In this document: positions 52,639-61,045 of the stretch, piece after piece | Layout: every line of letters begins with the position of its first letter | Numbering within the stretch: the first letter of the stretch is position 1 | Assembly: GCA_004010935.1 (NCBI GenBank) | Contig: CP026511.1 | Span: 4,402,001 to 4,466,000 of the forward strand | From: Pseudomonadaceae bacterium SI-3 | Lineage (GTDB): Bacteria > Pseudomonadota > Gammaproteobacteria > Pseudomonadales > Pseudomonadaceae | Length of the DNA: 64,000 bases | Reading direction: 5' to 3' | The notes under the pieces: generated by a model | Seen by the model: the letters and a program-made list of their open reading frames with translations, nothing else | What the model was told of the DNA's origin: nothing | Databases searched by the model: none | Translations under genes and position numbers: made by a program

Positions 52639-53302
52639 CCGCTGCCTCCAGCAGATAGCCCAAGCCTCTGAACGTCACGATGCGCACCGCGCTGCCTTCG
52701 AGTTTCTTGCGCAGCCGGTGAATGTAGATTTCGATGGCGTCGGCACTGGCGTCCTCGTCGAGGCCGAACACCTGCGCCGCCAGTTGATCCTTGCTCATGA
52801 CCCGGCCGGGCCGAGTGATCAACGCCTCGAGGACCGCCTGCTCCCGTGACGTCAGGCTAAGCGGCTGCCCCTGGAGGCTGAAGCGCCGCGCATCCAGGTC
52901 ATACACCAGCGAACCGCAGCGCTGCTGCCGCTCGCCAGCAGCCACGCTGCGCCGCAACAACGCCTTGACCCGCGCCTCCAGCTCGGAGAGTTCAAAGGGC
53001 TTGGCCAGGTAATCGTCAGCGCCGAGATTGAGCCCATGGACCCGATCGGTGACCTCCCCGCGGGCAGTCAGCATCAACACCGGCAGGGTCTTGCCACGCT
53101 CACGCAGGCGCGACAGCACCTGAAAGCCGTCAAGCCTGGGCAGGCCTACATCGAGGATCGCCAACGCGTAATCCTCGGTCGACAACGCGAGATCAGCGGC
53201 CACGCCATCGTTGAGCAGGTCAACCGTCCATCCCGCAGCGCGCAACGCCTGCGCCACGCTTTCAGCCAGTTGGGGGTGGTCCTCGACCAAGAGAATCCGC
53301 AT
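52631..53302 (-). CDS. TctD-like OmpR-family response regulator
   Basis: A 223-residue response regulator. The receiver has the acidic pocket VEDHPQ and the phospho-acceptor Asp in LAILDVGLPRLDGFQVL (Asp at about residue 51), with the Lys of ADDYLAKPFELSELEARV at about 101. The C-terminal winged helix is seen as LSLTSREQAVLEALITRPGRVMSKDQLAAQVFG and IEIYIHRLRKKLEGSAVRIVTFRGLGYLL. ATG 53302 has GAGGA 7 bases upstream. It is cotranscribed with the kinase and divergent from the porin gene across 177 bp. Confidence 0.9.
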   Translation of the reverse strand: MRILLVEDHPQLAESVAQALRAAGWTVDLLNDGVAADLALSTEDYALAILDVGLPRLDGFQVLSRLRERGKTLPVLMLTARGEVTDRVHGLNLGADDYLAKPFELSELEARVKALLRRSVAAGERQQRCGSLVYDLDARRFSLQGQPLSLTSREQAVLEALITRPGRVMSKDQLAAQVFGLDEDASADAIEIYIHRLRKKLEGSAVRIVTFRGLGYLLEAADA

Positions 53303-53414
53303 CGCCTGTCCTCTGCCACACACGGAACGGGCCGCCAGTGTAGCGACAAGGCACGCCGCCCGCTGCTTTCGCCCTTGAAAGCCTGGCGAAAGCTTCGCCG
53401 CCTAGGATCGGGAT

Positions 53415-53434
53415 CAGGTGGCTCGATCCACCTG
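53415..53434. promoter_or_regulatory. Perfect inverted repeat in TctD-porin divergent region
   Basis: CAGGTGG-CTCGAT-CCACCTG is a perfect 7 bp inverted repeat about 45 bp upstream of the porin start. It may be an operator in the divergent control region or a 5' UTR hairpin. OmpR-type regulators more often use direct repeats, so assignment to TctD is uncertain. Confidence 0.4.
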
Positions 53435-53450
53435 GCGCGGCTCACGCCGC

Positions 53451-53465
53451 CACAACAAAAACAAT
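53451..53465 (+). promoter_or_regulatory. A-rich Crc/Hfq-type CA motif before porin gene
   Basis: CACAACAAAAACAAT lies directly upstream of the TGGAG ribosome site of the porin gene. The AACAAAAACAA stretch is a good AANAANAA match and in the usual position for Hfq/Crc translational repression. Confidence 0.5.
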
Positions 53466-53479
53466 AGTGGAGATTCAGG

Positions 53480-54742
53480 ATGCTGACTGCCGTCAGAATA
53501 AACCCCGTACGCGCTCGCCTTGCCCTCGCCGTCGCGGCTGCCTCTCTGGCGCCCATGGCCCAGGCCGATTTCATCGAAGACAGCAGCGCGACCCTGCAAA
53601 CCCAAAACATCTATCTCAATCGTGATTTTCGCGAAGGCACCGGCCAGTCCAAGCGTGAAGAATGGGCGCAGGGTTTCCTGCTCAACATCGAATCAGGCTT
53701 TACCGAAGGCACTGTGGGCTTCGGCCTAGATGCCATGGGCATGCTCGGCGTCAAACTTGATTCCGGCGGTGGCCGCACCAACACCGATCTACTGCCGGTG
53801 CGCGACGATGGCAGCACCCCGGACGAGTTCAGCCGCCTCGGTCTGACGGCCAAGGCAAAATTTTCGGAAACCGAACTGCGCTACGGCAGCCACATCCCGG
53901 AAACGCCGGTGGTTACCGCCAGCGACAGCCGAACCCTCCCCCAGGTATTCGAAGGCACCCTGTTGGTGTCTCAGGACGTGACCGGTCTTACCCTGACCGG
54001 CGGGCGTCTGGACAAGGTCATCGACCGTGCTTCGACCAACTCTCAGGAGCTGCAGGTCAACAACAAGAATGGTCGTTTCGACAGCGCTGCCGAGGCCGAT
54101 CATCTGACCTTTGCCGGCGCGCGCTATGACTTCAACGAAAAGCTCATCGGTACCTACTACGCCGCTGAGCTAGACGACATCTATCGTCAACACTTCTTCA
54201 ACCTGCAGGCTGTACAGCCGCTGAGCGAGAATTCGTCGCTGACCGCCGACCTGCGTTTGATGATCAGTGATGACACCGGCGCAGCCAATGCCGGCAAGAT
54301 CGACAACCAGGCCTGGAACGGCATGGTGGGCTACAGCCTGGGTGGCCACAAGGTCAGCCTCGCCTATCAGCAAATGAACGGTGACACCGGCTACGCCTAC
54401 GTCGACGGCAGCAACCCTTACCTGGTCAACTTCGTCCAGATCAACGACTTCGCTAATGCCGACGAGCGTTCCTGGCAAGCGCGTTACGACTACAACTTCG
54501 CCTCGATCGGCGTCCCTGGCTTGACCTTCCTGACGCGCTACATCTCCGGTGACAACGCCGAGTACAGCGGCGGCAGCAATGGCAGCGAGTGGGAGCGCGA
54601 CATCGAACTCAAGTACGTCGTACAAACCGGTCCGCTGAAGAACGTGGCCGTGCGCATGCGCAACGCCATGTTCCGTTCCGATTTCGCCCGTGACGCTGAC
54701 GAAAACCGCCTGATTGTCAGCTACAGCCTGCCCATCTGGTAA
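53480..54742 (+). CDS. OprD family outer-membrane porin (OpdH-like)
   Basis: A 420-residue outer-membrane beta-barrel for small substrates. A signal peptide precedes the mature start ADFIEDSSATLQTQNIYLNRDF (cleavage near residue 29), the OprD-family N-terminus. Near residue 135, LRYGSHIPETPVV is the conserved constriction region, and the protein ends in the beta-signal IVSYSLPIW with a terminal aromatic. It heads an operon with tctC-tctB-tctA, so tricarboxylates or similar acids (as for OpdH) are the likely cargo. Family secure; cargo inferred. Confidence 0.9.
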   Translation: MLTAVRINPVRARLALAVAAASLAPMAQADFIEDSSATLQTQNIYLNRDFREGTGQSKREEWAQGFLLNIESGFTEGTVGFGLDAMGMLGVKLDSGGGRTNTDLLPVRDDGSTPDEFSRLGLTAKAKFSETELRYGSHIPETPVVTASDSRTLPQVFEGTLLVSQDVTGLTLTGGRLDKVIDRASTNSQELQVNNKNGRFDSAAEADHLTFAGARYDFNEKLIGTYYAAELDDIYRQHFFNLQAVQPLSENSSLTADLRLMISDDTGAANAGKIDNQAWNGMVGYSLGGHKVSLAYQQMNGDTGYAYVDGSNPYLVNFVQINDFANADERSWQARYDYNFASIGVPGLTFLTRYISGDNAEYSGGSNGSEWERDIELKYVVQTGPLKNVAVRMRNAMFRSDFARDADENRLIVSYSLPIW

Positions 54743-54750
54743 AGCCGTCC

Positions 54751-54764
54751 ACAATAAGAATCAA
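54751..54764 (+). promoter_or_regulatory. A-rich Crc/Hfq-type CA motif before tctC
   Basis: ACAATAAGAATCAA just before AGGAG contains AATAAGAA, an exact AANAANAA match. It lies in the 33 bp porin-tctC gap, beside the ribosome site. Confidence 0.45.
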
Positions 54765-54775
54765 AGGAGACACCC

Positions 54776-55750
54776 ATGAAGACAGCAATCCGTCGTATCG
54801 CCCTGCTCTCGTCCTGCCTGGTCCTGTCCAGCCAGCTGTTCGCCGAGCCCAAGCGTCCCGAGTGCATCGCCCCGGCCAAGCCCGGCGGTGGCTTCGACCT
54901 GACCTGCAAGCTGGCCCAGAGCGGCCTGAAAGACGAAGGCCTGCTCGAATCGCCCATGCGCGTCACCTACATGCCTGGCGGAGTCGGCGCGGTGGCTTAC
55001 AACGCGGTGATCGCCCAGCGTGCCGACGACCCGGCGACCATTACAGCGTTCTCCAGCGGCTCGCTGCTGAACCTGGCGCAGGGCAAGTTCGGCCGCTATG
55101 ACGAGACCGACGTGCGCTGGCTCGCCGGCATCGGCACCGACTACGGCGCCATCTCGGTACGCGCTGATGCGCCCTACCAGGACCTCGATGACCTGATCGC
55201 GGCGGTGAAGAAAGACCCCAGCAGCGTGGTGTTCGGCGCTGGCGCCACCATTGGCGGGCAGGACTGGATGCAGACCGCGCTGATCGCCCGCGCCGCGGGT
55301 GTGGATCCGAAGAAACTGCGCTACGTCGCGTTCGAAGGCGGCGGTGAAACCCTCACGGCCATGCTCGGCGGTCACGTGCAGGTCACCAGCAGCGGCCTGG
55401 GCGAGGTCGCCCCGCAGCTCGAAGCCGGCAAGATCCGCATCCTCGCGGTGCTGTCCGATGATCGACTGCCGGGCAAGATGTCCGAGATCCCGACCGCCAA
55501 GGAACAGGGTTACGACATCAGCTGGCCGGTGATCCGCGGCTTCTACATGGGCCCAGAAGTCAGCGATGAAGACTTCAACTGGTGGAAGACCCAGTTCGAC
55601 ACGCTGCTGGCCGACGAGGACTTCGCCAAGCTGCGCGAACAACGCGATCTGTTCCCGCTGTCGATGACAGGCGATGAGCTCACCGAGTTCGTCAACAAGC
55701 AGGTCGCCGACTACAAGGAACTCGCCGGCGAGTTCGGCCTGGTCAAGTAA
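54776..55750 (+). CDS. tctC: Tripartite tricarboxylate transporter binding protein TctC (system 2)
   Basis: A 324-residue periplasmic receptor with a signal peptide (IALLSSCLVLSSQLFA, cleavage near residue 23). The mature protein starts KRPECIAPAKPGGGFDLTCKLAQSGL, with the PGGGFD loop typical of true TctC proteins rather than general Bug proteins. VTYMPGGVGAVAYNAVIAQRADDPATITAFSSGSLLNLAQGKFG (about residues 62-105) is also TctC-like. AGGAG lies 6-7 bases before the ATG. It is flanked by an OprD porin and TctBA and faces a TctDE-like pair, so citrate or a related tricarboxylate is likely. Confidence 0.9.
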   Translation: MKTAIRRIALLSSCLVLSSQLFAEPKRPECIAPAKPGGGFDLTCKLAQSGLKDEGLLESPMRVTYMPGGVGAVAYNAVIAQRADDPATITAFSSGSLLNLAQGKFGRYDETDVRWLAGIGTDYGAISVRADAPYQDLDDLIAAVKKDPSSVVFGAGATIGGQDWMQTALIARAAGVDPKKLRYVAFEGGGETLTAMLGGHVQVTSSGLGEVAPQLEAGKIRILAVLSDDRLPGKMSEIPTAKEQGYDISWPVIRGFYMGPEVSDEDFNWWKTQFDTLLADEDFAKLREQRDLFPLSMTGDELTEFVNKQVADYKELAGEFGLVK

Positions 55751-55811
55751 CACCCTGCCGGTAGCGGCTTCCCGAGGGCAGCCGCTACCCGCTCCTCCCG
55801 AGGTAACCACC

Positions 55812-56255
55812 ATGTACGTTCGTGTCTTTGCCGCGGCCTGGCTGCTCGCCTGCGCCGGACTGGCGCTGCTCGCCTGGGGTTTCGAGGCGCCCTTCGCCTA
55901 CGACCCGGTCGGCCCGCGCGCCTACCCGCTATTGCTGCTGTTCCTGATGGCTTGCGGTGCGCTCTGGCTGCTCTGCAAACCACACGGCGACCCGACGCCG
56001 CCGTTCGATTGGTCCATGGCCCGGCGCGCCCTGTACTGCGTCCTGGTCCTGCTGGCGTACGCATTGCTGTTCGAGCAGCTTGGCTTCGTCATCACCACCG
56101 CGCTGGCCACCTTCGCCCTGGGCCTGCTGTTCAACGGGCGCTTGTTGCCAAGCCTGATCAGCGGCGTGCTGATGGGCGTGCTGCTCTTTGGCCTGTTCGA
56201 CCTGTTGCTTGATGTGCCGCTGCCGCTTGGCGTGCTGCGCTTGCTGGAGAGCTGA
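55812..56255 (+). CDS. tctB: TctB small membrane subunit (system 2)
   Basis: A 147-residue protein with four hydrophobic segments (FAAAWLLACAGLALLAW, AYPLLLLFLMACGALWLL, ALYCVLVLLAYALLFEQLGFVITTALATFALGLLF, LISGVLMGVLLFGLFDLLL). FDLLLDVPLPLG at the C-terminus is a recognisable TctB ending. ATG 55812 is set by GAGGTAACC upstream; an open frame runs further 5' through the tctC 3' end but has no ribosome site. It lies 61 bp after tctC and 2 bp before tctA. Confidence 0.88.
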   Translation: MYVRVFAAAWLLACAGLALLAWGFEAPFAYDPVGPRAYPLLLLFLMACGALWLLCKPHGDPTPPFDWSMARRALYCVLVLLAYALLFEQLGFVITTALATFALGLLFNGRLLPSLISGVLMGVLLFGLFDLLLDVPLPLGVLRLLES

Positions 56256-56257
56256 AA

Positions 56258-57772
56258 ATGGAAACCTTGAATTTCTTGTGGCAGGGCTTTGACGTCGCCA
56301 CGCGGCCGATGAACCTGCTGGTGGCGCTGTTTGGCGCCTTTGTCGGCACCGTTGTTGGGCTGCTGCCTGGGCTCGGCCCGATCAACGGCGTAGCCCTGCT
56401 GCTGCCTCTCGCCTTTGCGCTAGGCCTGCCGCCGGAGACTGCGCTGATCCTGCTGGCCGCTGTGTACCTGGGCTGCGAGTACGGTGGCCGGATCTCGGCG
56501 ATTCTGCTCAACGTACCCGGCGACGCTGCGGCTGTGATGACCACCCTCGACGGCTATCCCCTGGCACGCCAGGGCAAGGCGGGTATCGCCTTGTCGTTGT
56601 CGGCGGTCAGCTCGTTCATCGGCAGCATCATCGCCACCTGCGGTGTAGTGCTGTTCGCCCCGCTGCTGGCGAAATGGGCGGTGGCCTTCGGCCCGGCGGA
56701 ATACTTCGTACTGATGATCTTCGCCATCGCCTGTCTGGGCGGCATGGTCGGGGACAAGCCGGTCAAAACCCTGATGGCCGCATTGATCGGCCTGGGTCTA
56801 GCAACCGTTGGCGTGGACTCCACAACCGGCGTCTACCGTTTCACCTTTGGCAGCGTGAGCCTGTCCGACGGCATTCAGTTCGTGATCGTGGTGATCGGTT
56901 TCTTCAGCGTCAGCGAAGTCTTGCTGATGCTGGAAAAGACCCACAGCGGCCAGAAAGCGGTCAAGGCCAGCGGACGCCTGCTGTTCAACTTCAAGGAGTT
57001 CTGCTTCACCTTCTGGACCATGGTGCGCAGCGCCCTGGCCGGCTTTGTCATTGGTACCCTGCCTGGTGCCGGCGCGACCATCGCCAGCGCCATGACCTAC
57101 ATGAGCGAAAAGCGCATGGCCGGCGACAGCGGCAAGTTCGGCGAAGGCGACCTGCGTGGTCTGGCCGCACCGGAAGCGGCCAACAACGCCTCCGCCTGTG
57201 GCTCGCTGATCCCGATGCTGACCTTGGGTGTGCCGGGCTCGGGCACTACCGCGGTGATGATCGGCGCACTGACGCTGTACAACATCACCCCCGGCCCGCT
57301 GCTGTTCGAGCAGCAGCCCGATGTGGTCTGGGGGCTGATCGCCTCGCTGTTCATCGGTAACGTCATCCTGCTGGTGATGAACATCCCGCTGGTCGGCCTG
57401 TTCTCCAAGATGCTCAGCGTGCCCAACTGGGTATTGGTCCCGGCCATCACCGCGATCAGCGTGGTCGGCGTGTACTCCGTGCACAGCACGACGTTCGACC
57501 TGGTGCTGATGGTGGGCCTTGGCGTGTTTGGATACCTGCTGCGCAAGCTGGAATTCCCGCTGTCATCGCTGATCCTCGGCTTCGTGCTTGGCGAGATGAT
57601 GGAAGACAACCTGCGCCGCGCGTTGTCGATCTCGGCAGGCGACCTGGGCATCCTCTGGGGTAGCCCGATCACGCTGGTGCTCTGGGCGATGGCTGCGCTG
57701 ATGCTGGCCATGCCAGGGCTGCGCTGGTGGCGCCAGCGCCGTCGCGGCAAGCTGAACGAGGCGAATGCCTGA
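56258..57772 (+). CDS. tctA: TctA large membrane subunit (system 2)
   Basis: A 504-residue permease with 11-12 membrane segments. The TctA signature GTVVGLLPGLGPINGVALLLPLAFALGLPPETALILLAAVYLGCEYGGRISAILLNVPGDAAAVMTTLDGYPLARQG spans about residues 29-105. The second repeat block IGTLPGAGATIASAMTYMSEKRMAG begins about residue 266. The two repeats reflect internal duplication. It begins 2 bp after tctB and overlaps the AbrB gene by 8 bp. Confidence 0.92.
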   Translation: METLNFLWQGFDVATRPMNLLVALFGAFVGTVVGLLPGLGPINGVALLLPLAFALGLPPETALILLAAVYLGCEYGGRISAILLNVPGDAAAVMTTLDGYPLARQGKAGIALSLSAVSSFIGSIIATCGVVLFAPLLAKWAVAFGPAEYFVLMIFAIACLGGMVGDKPVKTLMAALIGLGLATVGVDSTTGVYRFTFGSVSLSDGIQFVIVVIGFFSVSEVLLMLEKTHSGQKAVKASGRLLFNFKEFCFTFWTMVRSALAGFVIGTLPGAGATIASAMTYMSEKRMAGDSGKFGEGDLRGLAAPEAANNASACGSLIPMLTLGVPGSGTTAVMIGALTLYNITPGPLLFEQQPDVVWGLIASLFIGNVILLVMNIPLVGLFSKMLSVPNWVLVPAITAISVVGVYSVHSTTFDLVLMVGLGVFGYLLRKLEFPLSSLILGFVLGEMMEDNLRRALSISAGDLGILWGSPITLVLWAMAALMLAMPGLRWWRQRRRGKLNEANA

Positions 57773-58796
57773 GATGCCGCGCCAGTTGCCGGGATGGTGG
57801 GCGACGCCTCTGGTCGGCGCCCTCGGCGGCTGGCTGGCAAGCCTGGCGAACTGGCCGCTGCCGTGGATGGTCGGTTCGCTGCTGGCGGTCATTGCGGTGC
57901 GCTGCAGTGGCTGGCTGGTAAGGGAAGTCCCTCAGGGTCGGCAGGTCGGGCAATGGTTGATCGCCAGCGCCATCGGCCTGCATTTCACCAGCGAGGTCAT
58001 GCAGCAGGTCGTTGATCATTTCGGCGTGATTCTCGCCGGTGCGCTATGCACCCTGCTGCTGAGCCTGATCGGCATCTTCATTCTCCTGCGCAGCGGCACA
58101 GACCGCGCCACGGCGTTCTTTTCCAGCATGCCGGGCGGCGCCAGCGAGATGGTCAACCTGGCCGGTCGCCACGCCGCCCAGCCGGCGATGGTCGCTGCTG
58201 CTCATAGCATGCGACTGCTGCTGGTGGTGCTGATCATCCCCGCCCTGTTTACCTGGAGTCTGCCGCCAGTGGATGCCCCGCCACCAGCGCCGGTGAGCTG
58301 GCCTTGGTTGGCAGTGTTGTTGCCAGCGGGCGGGCTGCTGGCGTTGCTATGGAAGCGGCTCGGCCAACCCAATCCCTGGATGCTGGGCCCGCTCACCGTC
58401 TGTGCCGTTGCCAGCGCCGCTTTCGATCTGCATCTGGGTATGCCTGAGGGCGTTGGCCAGTTCGGCCAATGGCTGATCGGCTGCTCGCTGGGCTGTCACT
58501 TCGATCGGCCGTTCTTTCGCAGCGCGCCGCGATTCATGCTGCGCATCCTGCTGTTCACCCTGCTGGCCATGCTCGCTGCGGCGGGCCTCGCCGAAGTGCT
58601 GGGTTGGGCGGCCACGCTGAACCAGACGTCGCTGATGCTGGGGATGATGCCCGGCGGCATCACCGAGCTGTGCCTGACGGCCGAGGCACTGCAGCTGTCG
58701 GTCGCCTTGGTCACTGCACTGCAGGTGCTGCGATTGTTCCTCGTCATGTTCCTCGCCGAACCGCTATTCCGGTTCTGGCAACGAGCCACGCTTTAA
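57765..58796 (+). CDS. AbrB family (ammonia monooxygenase-like) membrane protein
   Basis: A 343-residue protein with about ten hydrophobic segments in two related halves. The first half has SSMPGGASEMVNLAGRHAAQPAMVAAAHSMRLLLVVLIIP (about residues 119-158) and the second has LMLGMMPGGITELCLTAEALQLSVALVTALQVLRLFLVM (about 288-326). The repeated MPGGxxE(M/L) and late R(L/F)xxV are diagnostic of AbrB transporters. Its ATG overlaps tctA by 8 bp, so it is translationally coupled to the tricarboxylate transporter. A second ATG at 57774 is possible. An intrinsic terminator follows, closing the operon. Function in the transport operon is inferred. Confidence 0.83.
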   Translation: MPEMPRQLPGWWATPLVGALGGWLASLANWPLPWMVGSLLAVIAVRCSGWLVREVPQGRQVGQWLIASAIGLHFTSEVMQQVVDHFGVILAGALCTLLLSLIGIFILLRSGTDRATAFFSSMPGGASEMVNLAGRHAAQPAMVAAAHSMRLLLVVLIIPALFTWSLPPVDAPPPAPVSWPWLAVLLPAGGLLALLWKRLGQPNPWMLGPLTVCAVASAAFDLHLGMPEGVGQFGQWLIGCSLGCHFDRPFFRSAPRFMLRILLFTLLAMLAAAGLAEVLGWAATLNQTSLMLGMMPGGITELCLTAEALQLSVALVTALQVLRLFLVMFLAEPLFRFWQRATL

Positions 58797-58820
58797 CCCG
58801 CCTACTGGCGGGTTCTTTTT
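58795..58820 (+). terminator. Intrinsic terminator closing the porin-tctCBA-abrB operon
   Basis: AACCCGCC (58795-58802) pairs with GGCGGGTT (58807-58814) around TACT, followed by CTTTTT. The A residues of the left arm overlap the abrB stop codon. Confidence 0.92.
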
Positions 58821-58870
58821 AGCGCCTGCGTCTTGCTGGCGGTCTGGGCGAGACCTTGCGAATTACCGAT

Positions 58871-60100
58871 TCAGCCAAAGAACCAATAGCAGACCAGAAT
58901 CGCCGCGACGATGCCGGCGAAATCCGCCGCCAGAGCGCAGCCCACCGCATGCCGCGCCCGCTGGATGCCCACCGCACCAAAGTAAACGGCTAATACATAG
59001 AAGGTCGTCTCGGTGCTGCCCTGCACTGTCGCCGCAACCAATGCTGGAAAGCTGTCGACACCCTGGCTCTGCATCGTCTCGATCAGCATCGCGCGTGCCG
59101 CACTGCCAGAGAAGGGTTTGACCAGCGCGGTCGGCAGCGCATCGACGAAGCGGGTGTCCCAGCCCAGCGCGTCTACCAGCCAGCGAATGCCGTCGAGTCC
59201 GAAATCCAGTGCGCCGGATGCGCGGAACACGCCAATCGCACAGAGCATGGCGATCAGATAGGGCAGCAGACTCTTGGCGACGTCGAAACCTTCCTGGGCG
59301 CCTTCGACGAAGCTTTCGAAGACCGGAACCTTGCGCAGCGCACCGATGACCAGAAAGGCAATGATCAGGCCGAACAGCGTGAGATTGCCGAGCAACGACG
59401 AAAGAGAAGAAAGTGCAGTGGCCGATAGCCCTGCGAGCAACGCCATGAAACCACCCAGCAACAGCGCACCGGGTATCAGGTAGGCAAGGACCACCGGGTC
59501 CCACAGGCGCAGACGCTGCACCAGCGCCACGGCGAGCAGTCCCGCCAGCGACGAAGCGCTGGTCGCCAGCAATATCGGCAAAAAGACCAGTGTGGGGTCC
59601 TCTGCGCCTTGCTGCACGCGATACATGAAAATGGTCACCGGCAGCAGAGTCAGGCCTGATGTGTTGAGCACCAGGAAAAGGATTTGAGCGTTACTGGCGA
59701 TGTGAGGCGTGGGGTTGAGCTCCTGCAACGCCCGCATCGCCTTCAAGCCGATCGGCGTAGCAGCATTGTCGAGGCCCAGTCCGTTGGCCGCGAAATTGAG
59801 CGTGATCAGCCCCAGCGCCGGATGCCCGGCGGGCACTTCAGGCATCAACCGACTGAACAGCGGACCCAGCAGGCGCGCTAGCTTTTCGATCATGCCGGCC
59901 TTTTCCGCAATGCGAAGGAAGCCGAGCCACAGGGTAAGCGTGCCGAACAGCACGATCATGATTTCCACGGCCAGCTTGGCCATGGCGAAAAGGCTTTCGA
60001 CCAGTGCGGCAAACACAGCCGGATCGTCGCCGAGCAACCAGCGCGCCAGCGCCGCAACTGCAGCGATCAGAAAAAAGCCCAGCCAGAGGCCGTTGAGCAT
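58871..60100 (-). CDS. SpmA/SpmB-like nucleoside-recognition (gate) domain membrane protein
   Basis: A 409-residue protein of about ten TM segments whose N-terminal half resembles SpmA and C-terminal half SpmB, the spore maturation proteins of Bacillus. ALGLITLNFAANGLGLDNAATPIGLKAMRALQELNP (about residues 93-128) is the SpmA core with its NxLGLxNAATP motif. ALVKPFSGSAARAMLIE and VAATVQGSTETTFYVLAVYFGAVGI (about 345-395) are the SpmB-like core with the GSTETTFY motif. This is a natural fusion in Gram-negatives, not spore-related. ATG 60100 has GGAGA upstream. Function unknown; transport of a nucleoside-like or small solute is possible. Confidence 0.8.
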   Translation of the reverse strand: MLNGLWLGFFLIAAVAALARWLLGDDPAVFAALVESLFAMAKLAVEIMIVLFGTLTLWLGFLRIAEKAGMIEKLARLLGPLFSRLMPEVPAGHPALGLITLNFAANGLGLDNAATPIGLKAMRALQELNPTPHIASNAQILFLVLNTSGLTLLPVTIFMYRVQQGAEDPTLVFLPILLATSASSLAGLLAVALVQRLRLWDPVVLAYLIPGALLLGGFMALLAGLSATALSSLSSLLGNLTLFGLIIAFLVIGALRKVPVFESFVEGAQEGFDVAKSLLPYLIAMLCAIGVFRASGALDFGLDGIRWLVDALGWDTRFVDALPTALVKPFSGSAARAMLIETMQSQGVDSFPALVAATVQGSTETTFYVLAVYFGAVGIQRARHAVGCALAADFAGIVAAILVCYWFFG

Positions 60101-60229
60101 GGGGTTCTCCAACGAAAGACTGCGGGCGATGATAGCGGTGCGGCTGGAGAACGGCCATGAACCAAACAGGGCGAAGCTATGGAAGGTGCAGCGAATCTGA
60201 CTCGGGCGCTGCACTAGATTGTGCATTAA

Positions 60230-60440
60230 CCGCTATTGCCAGCGGCCGGTACGCTAATGAGAGGGCGAGATTCCCGCTAGGGGTGCTCTGCTGTGGAGAA
60301 ATCGCAAGCCGAAGGTGGCATCCCACCTTCGGTCGCCTTTCGCCGAGCCCGGTCCATGACGGAGGTACTCCCTGTACCCCTAGGTCGCTCCATTAAGAGC
60401 GTCCCGACCCCTTGGCTCCCCCGCTGTAGGGGCTGATGGG
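60230..60440. ncRNA. Structured intergenic region, possible small RNA or leader
   Basis: The 466 bp gap 60101-60566 has no supported gene but many hairpins: CCGCT/AGCGG (60230/60241), a perfect 10 bp stem CCGAAGGTGG-CATC-CCACCTTCGG (60309-60332), GGTAC/GTACC (60364/60374) and GGTCG/CGACC (near 60383-60408), besides GCGA/TCGC enclosing 60268-60305. It could be a small RNA or part of the leader of the downstream minus-strand gene. The orientation is undecided. Confidence 0.35.
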
Positions 60441-60566
60441 TAAATCACCAGGAGGATGATTGACCCCAGTACCAGCACTTCGCTTTTTGCGAAGGCTTTG
60501 AAAAAAGGCATCCAGCCGCTGTTACTTCCCTAATATTGCAGCCGCCCTGACGAGCGGCGTTCCGCA

Positions 60567-60737
60567 TCAGGCTCGTGGGCCGCGGCCTCGTCCGAAAATC
60601 AGCGAAGCAACAAACAACACCAGGAATACTACGAACAGGATCTTGGCGATGCCTGTTGCAGTGCCCGCGATACCACCGAAGCCCAGTACTGCAGCGATGA
60701 TGGCAATGATCAGAAACGTAATAGCCCAACTCAGCAT
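60567..60737 (-). CDS. DUF1328 family small membrane protein
   Basis: A 56-residue protein, [19 protein letters not shown] at the start, then two hydrophobic stretches joined by [13 protein letters not shown] and ending in a basic, glycine-rich tail (FGRGRGPRA). This is the complete DUF1328 (YtjA) family length and pattern. AGGAG lies 7 bases before the ATG. The family is often stress-induced in enterics and pseudomonads, but no function is known. It follows another small gene on the same strand by 71 bp. Confidence 0.85.
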   Translation of the reverse strand: MLSWAITFLIIAIIAAVLGFGGIAGTATGIAKILFVVFLVLFVASLIFGRGRGPRA

Positions 60738-60775
60738 GGTGTAACTCCTCTTCGGTTCAGGACATCTTCAGCGGA

Positions 60776-60793
60776 CCGATCCGCAAGGATCGG
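60776..60793 (-). promoter_or_regulatory. GNRA-loop hairpin between two small genes
   Basis: CCGATCC-GCAA-GGATCGG is a perfect 7 bp stem between the stop of the 78-residue protein gene (60809) and the DUF1328 start (60737). No T run follows, so mRNA stability or coupling is more likely than termination. Confidence 0.5.
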
Positions 60794-60808
60794 GTCGCCT
60801 ATCTCCAA

Positions 60809-61045
60809 CTAGAAAACCCAACGTTGTTCCGACCGCTCCTGCAAATAATCAATCGTCTGCTCGGCAGGTCCGGTTTGCACAATCCCTACAGGTTGAGCGT
60901 CGTACATGCGGATTCGTTCCGCTGACTCATGCTGTGTCTGGCTGAGCGGTTCCGACATTGGCTGTTCGGCTCCGATGATCAACGTGACCACTGCGGCGGT
61001 AAGAAAACCTTTTCCAACCAGTAGGAAACGTGCTTGACGATTCAT
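60809..61045 (-). CDS. Small hypothetical exported or membrane-anchored protein
   Basis: A 78-residue protein that I do not recognise. The N-terminus is basic then hydrophobic (RQARFLLVGKGFLTAAVVTLIIGA, residues 3-26), like a signal peptide or anchor. The remainder is polar, rich in Gln and Glu (SQTQHESAERIRMYDAQPVG), and ends ERSEQRWVF. AAGGAG lies 6 bases before the ATG at 61045, so it is very likely translated. It lies between DUF1328 and DUF2383 genes, both of stress-linked type, in the same orientation. Confidence 0.6.
   Translation of the reverse strand: MNRQARFLLVGKGFLTAAVVTLIIGAEQPMSEPLSQTQHESAERIRMYDAQPVGIVQTGPAEQTIDYLQERSEQRWVF

Noticed and set aside
60445..60729. 94-codon minus-strand frame overlapping the DUF1328 gene
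   Set aside because: It is in another frame over the DUF1328 coding sequence. The 56-residue DUF1328 product has the ribosome site and the family match.
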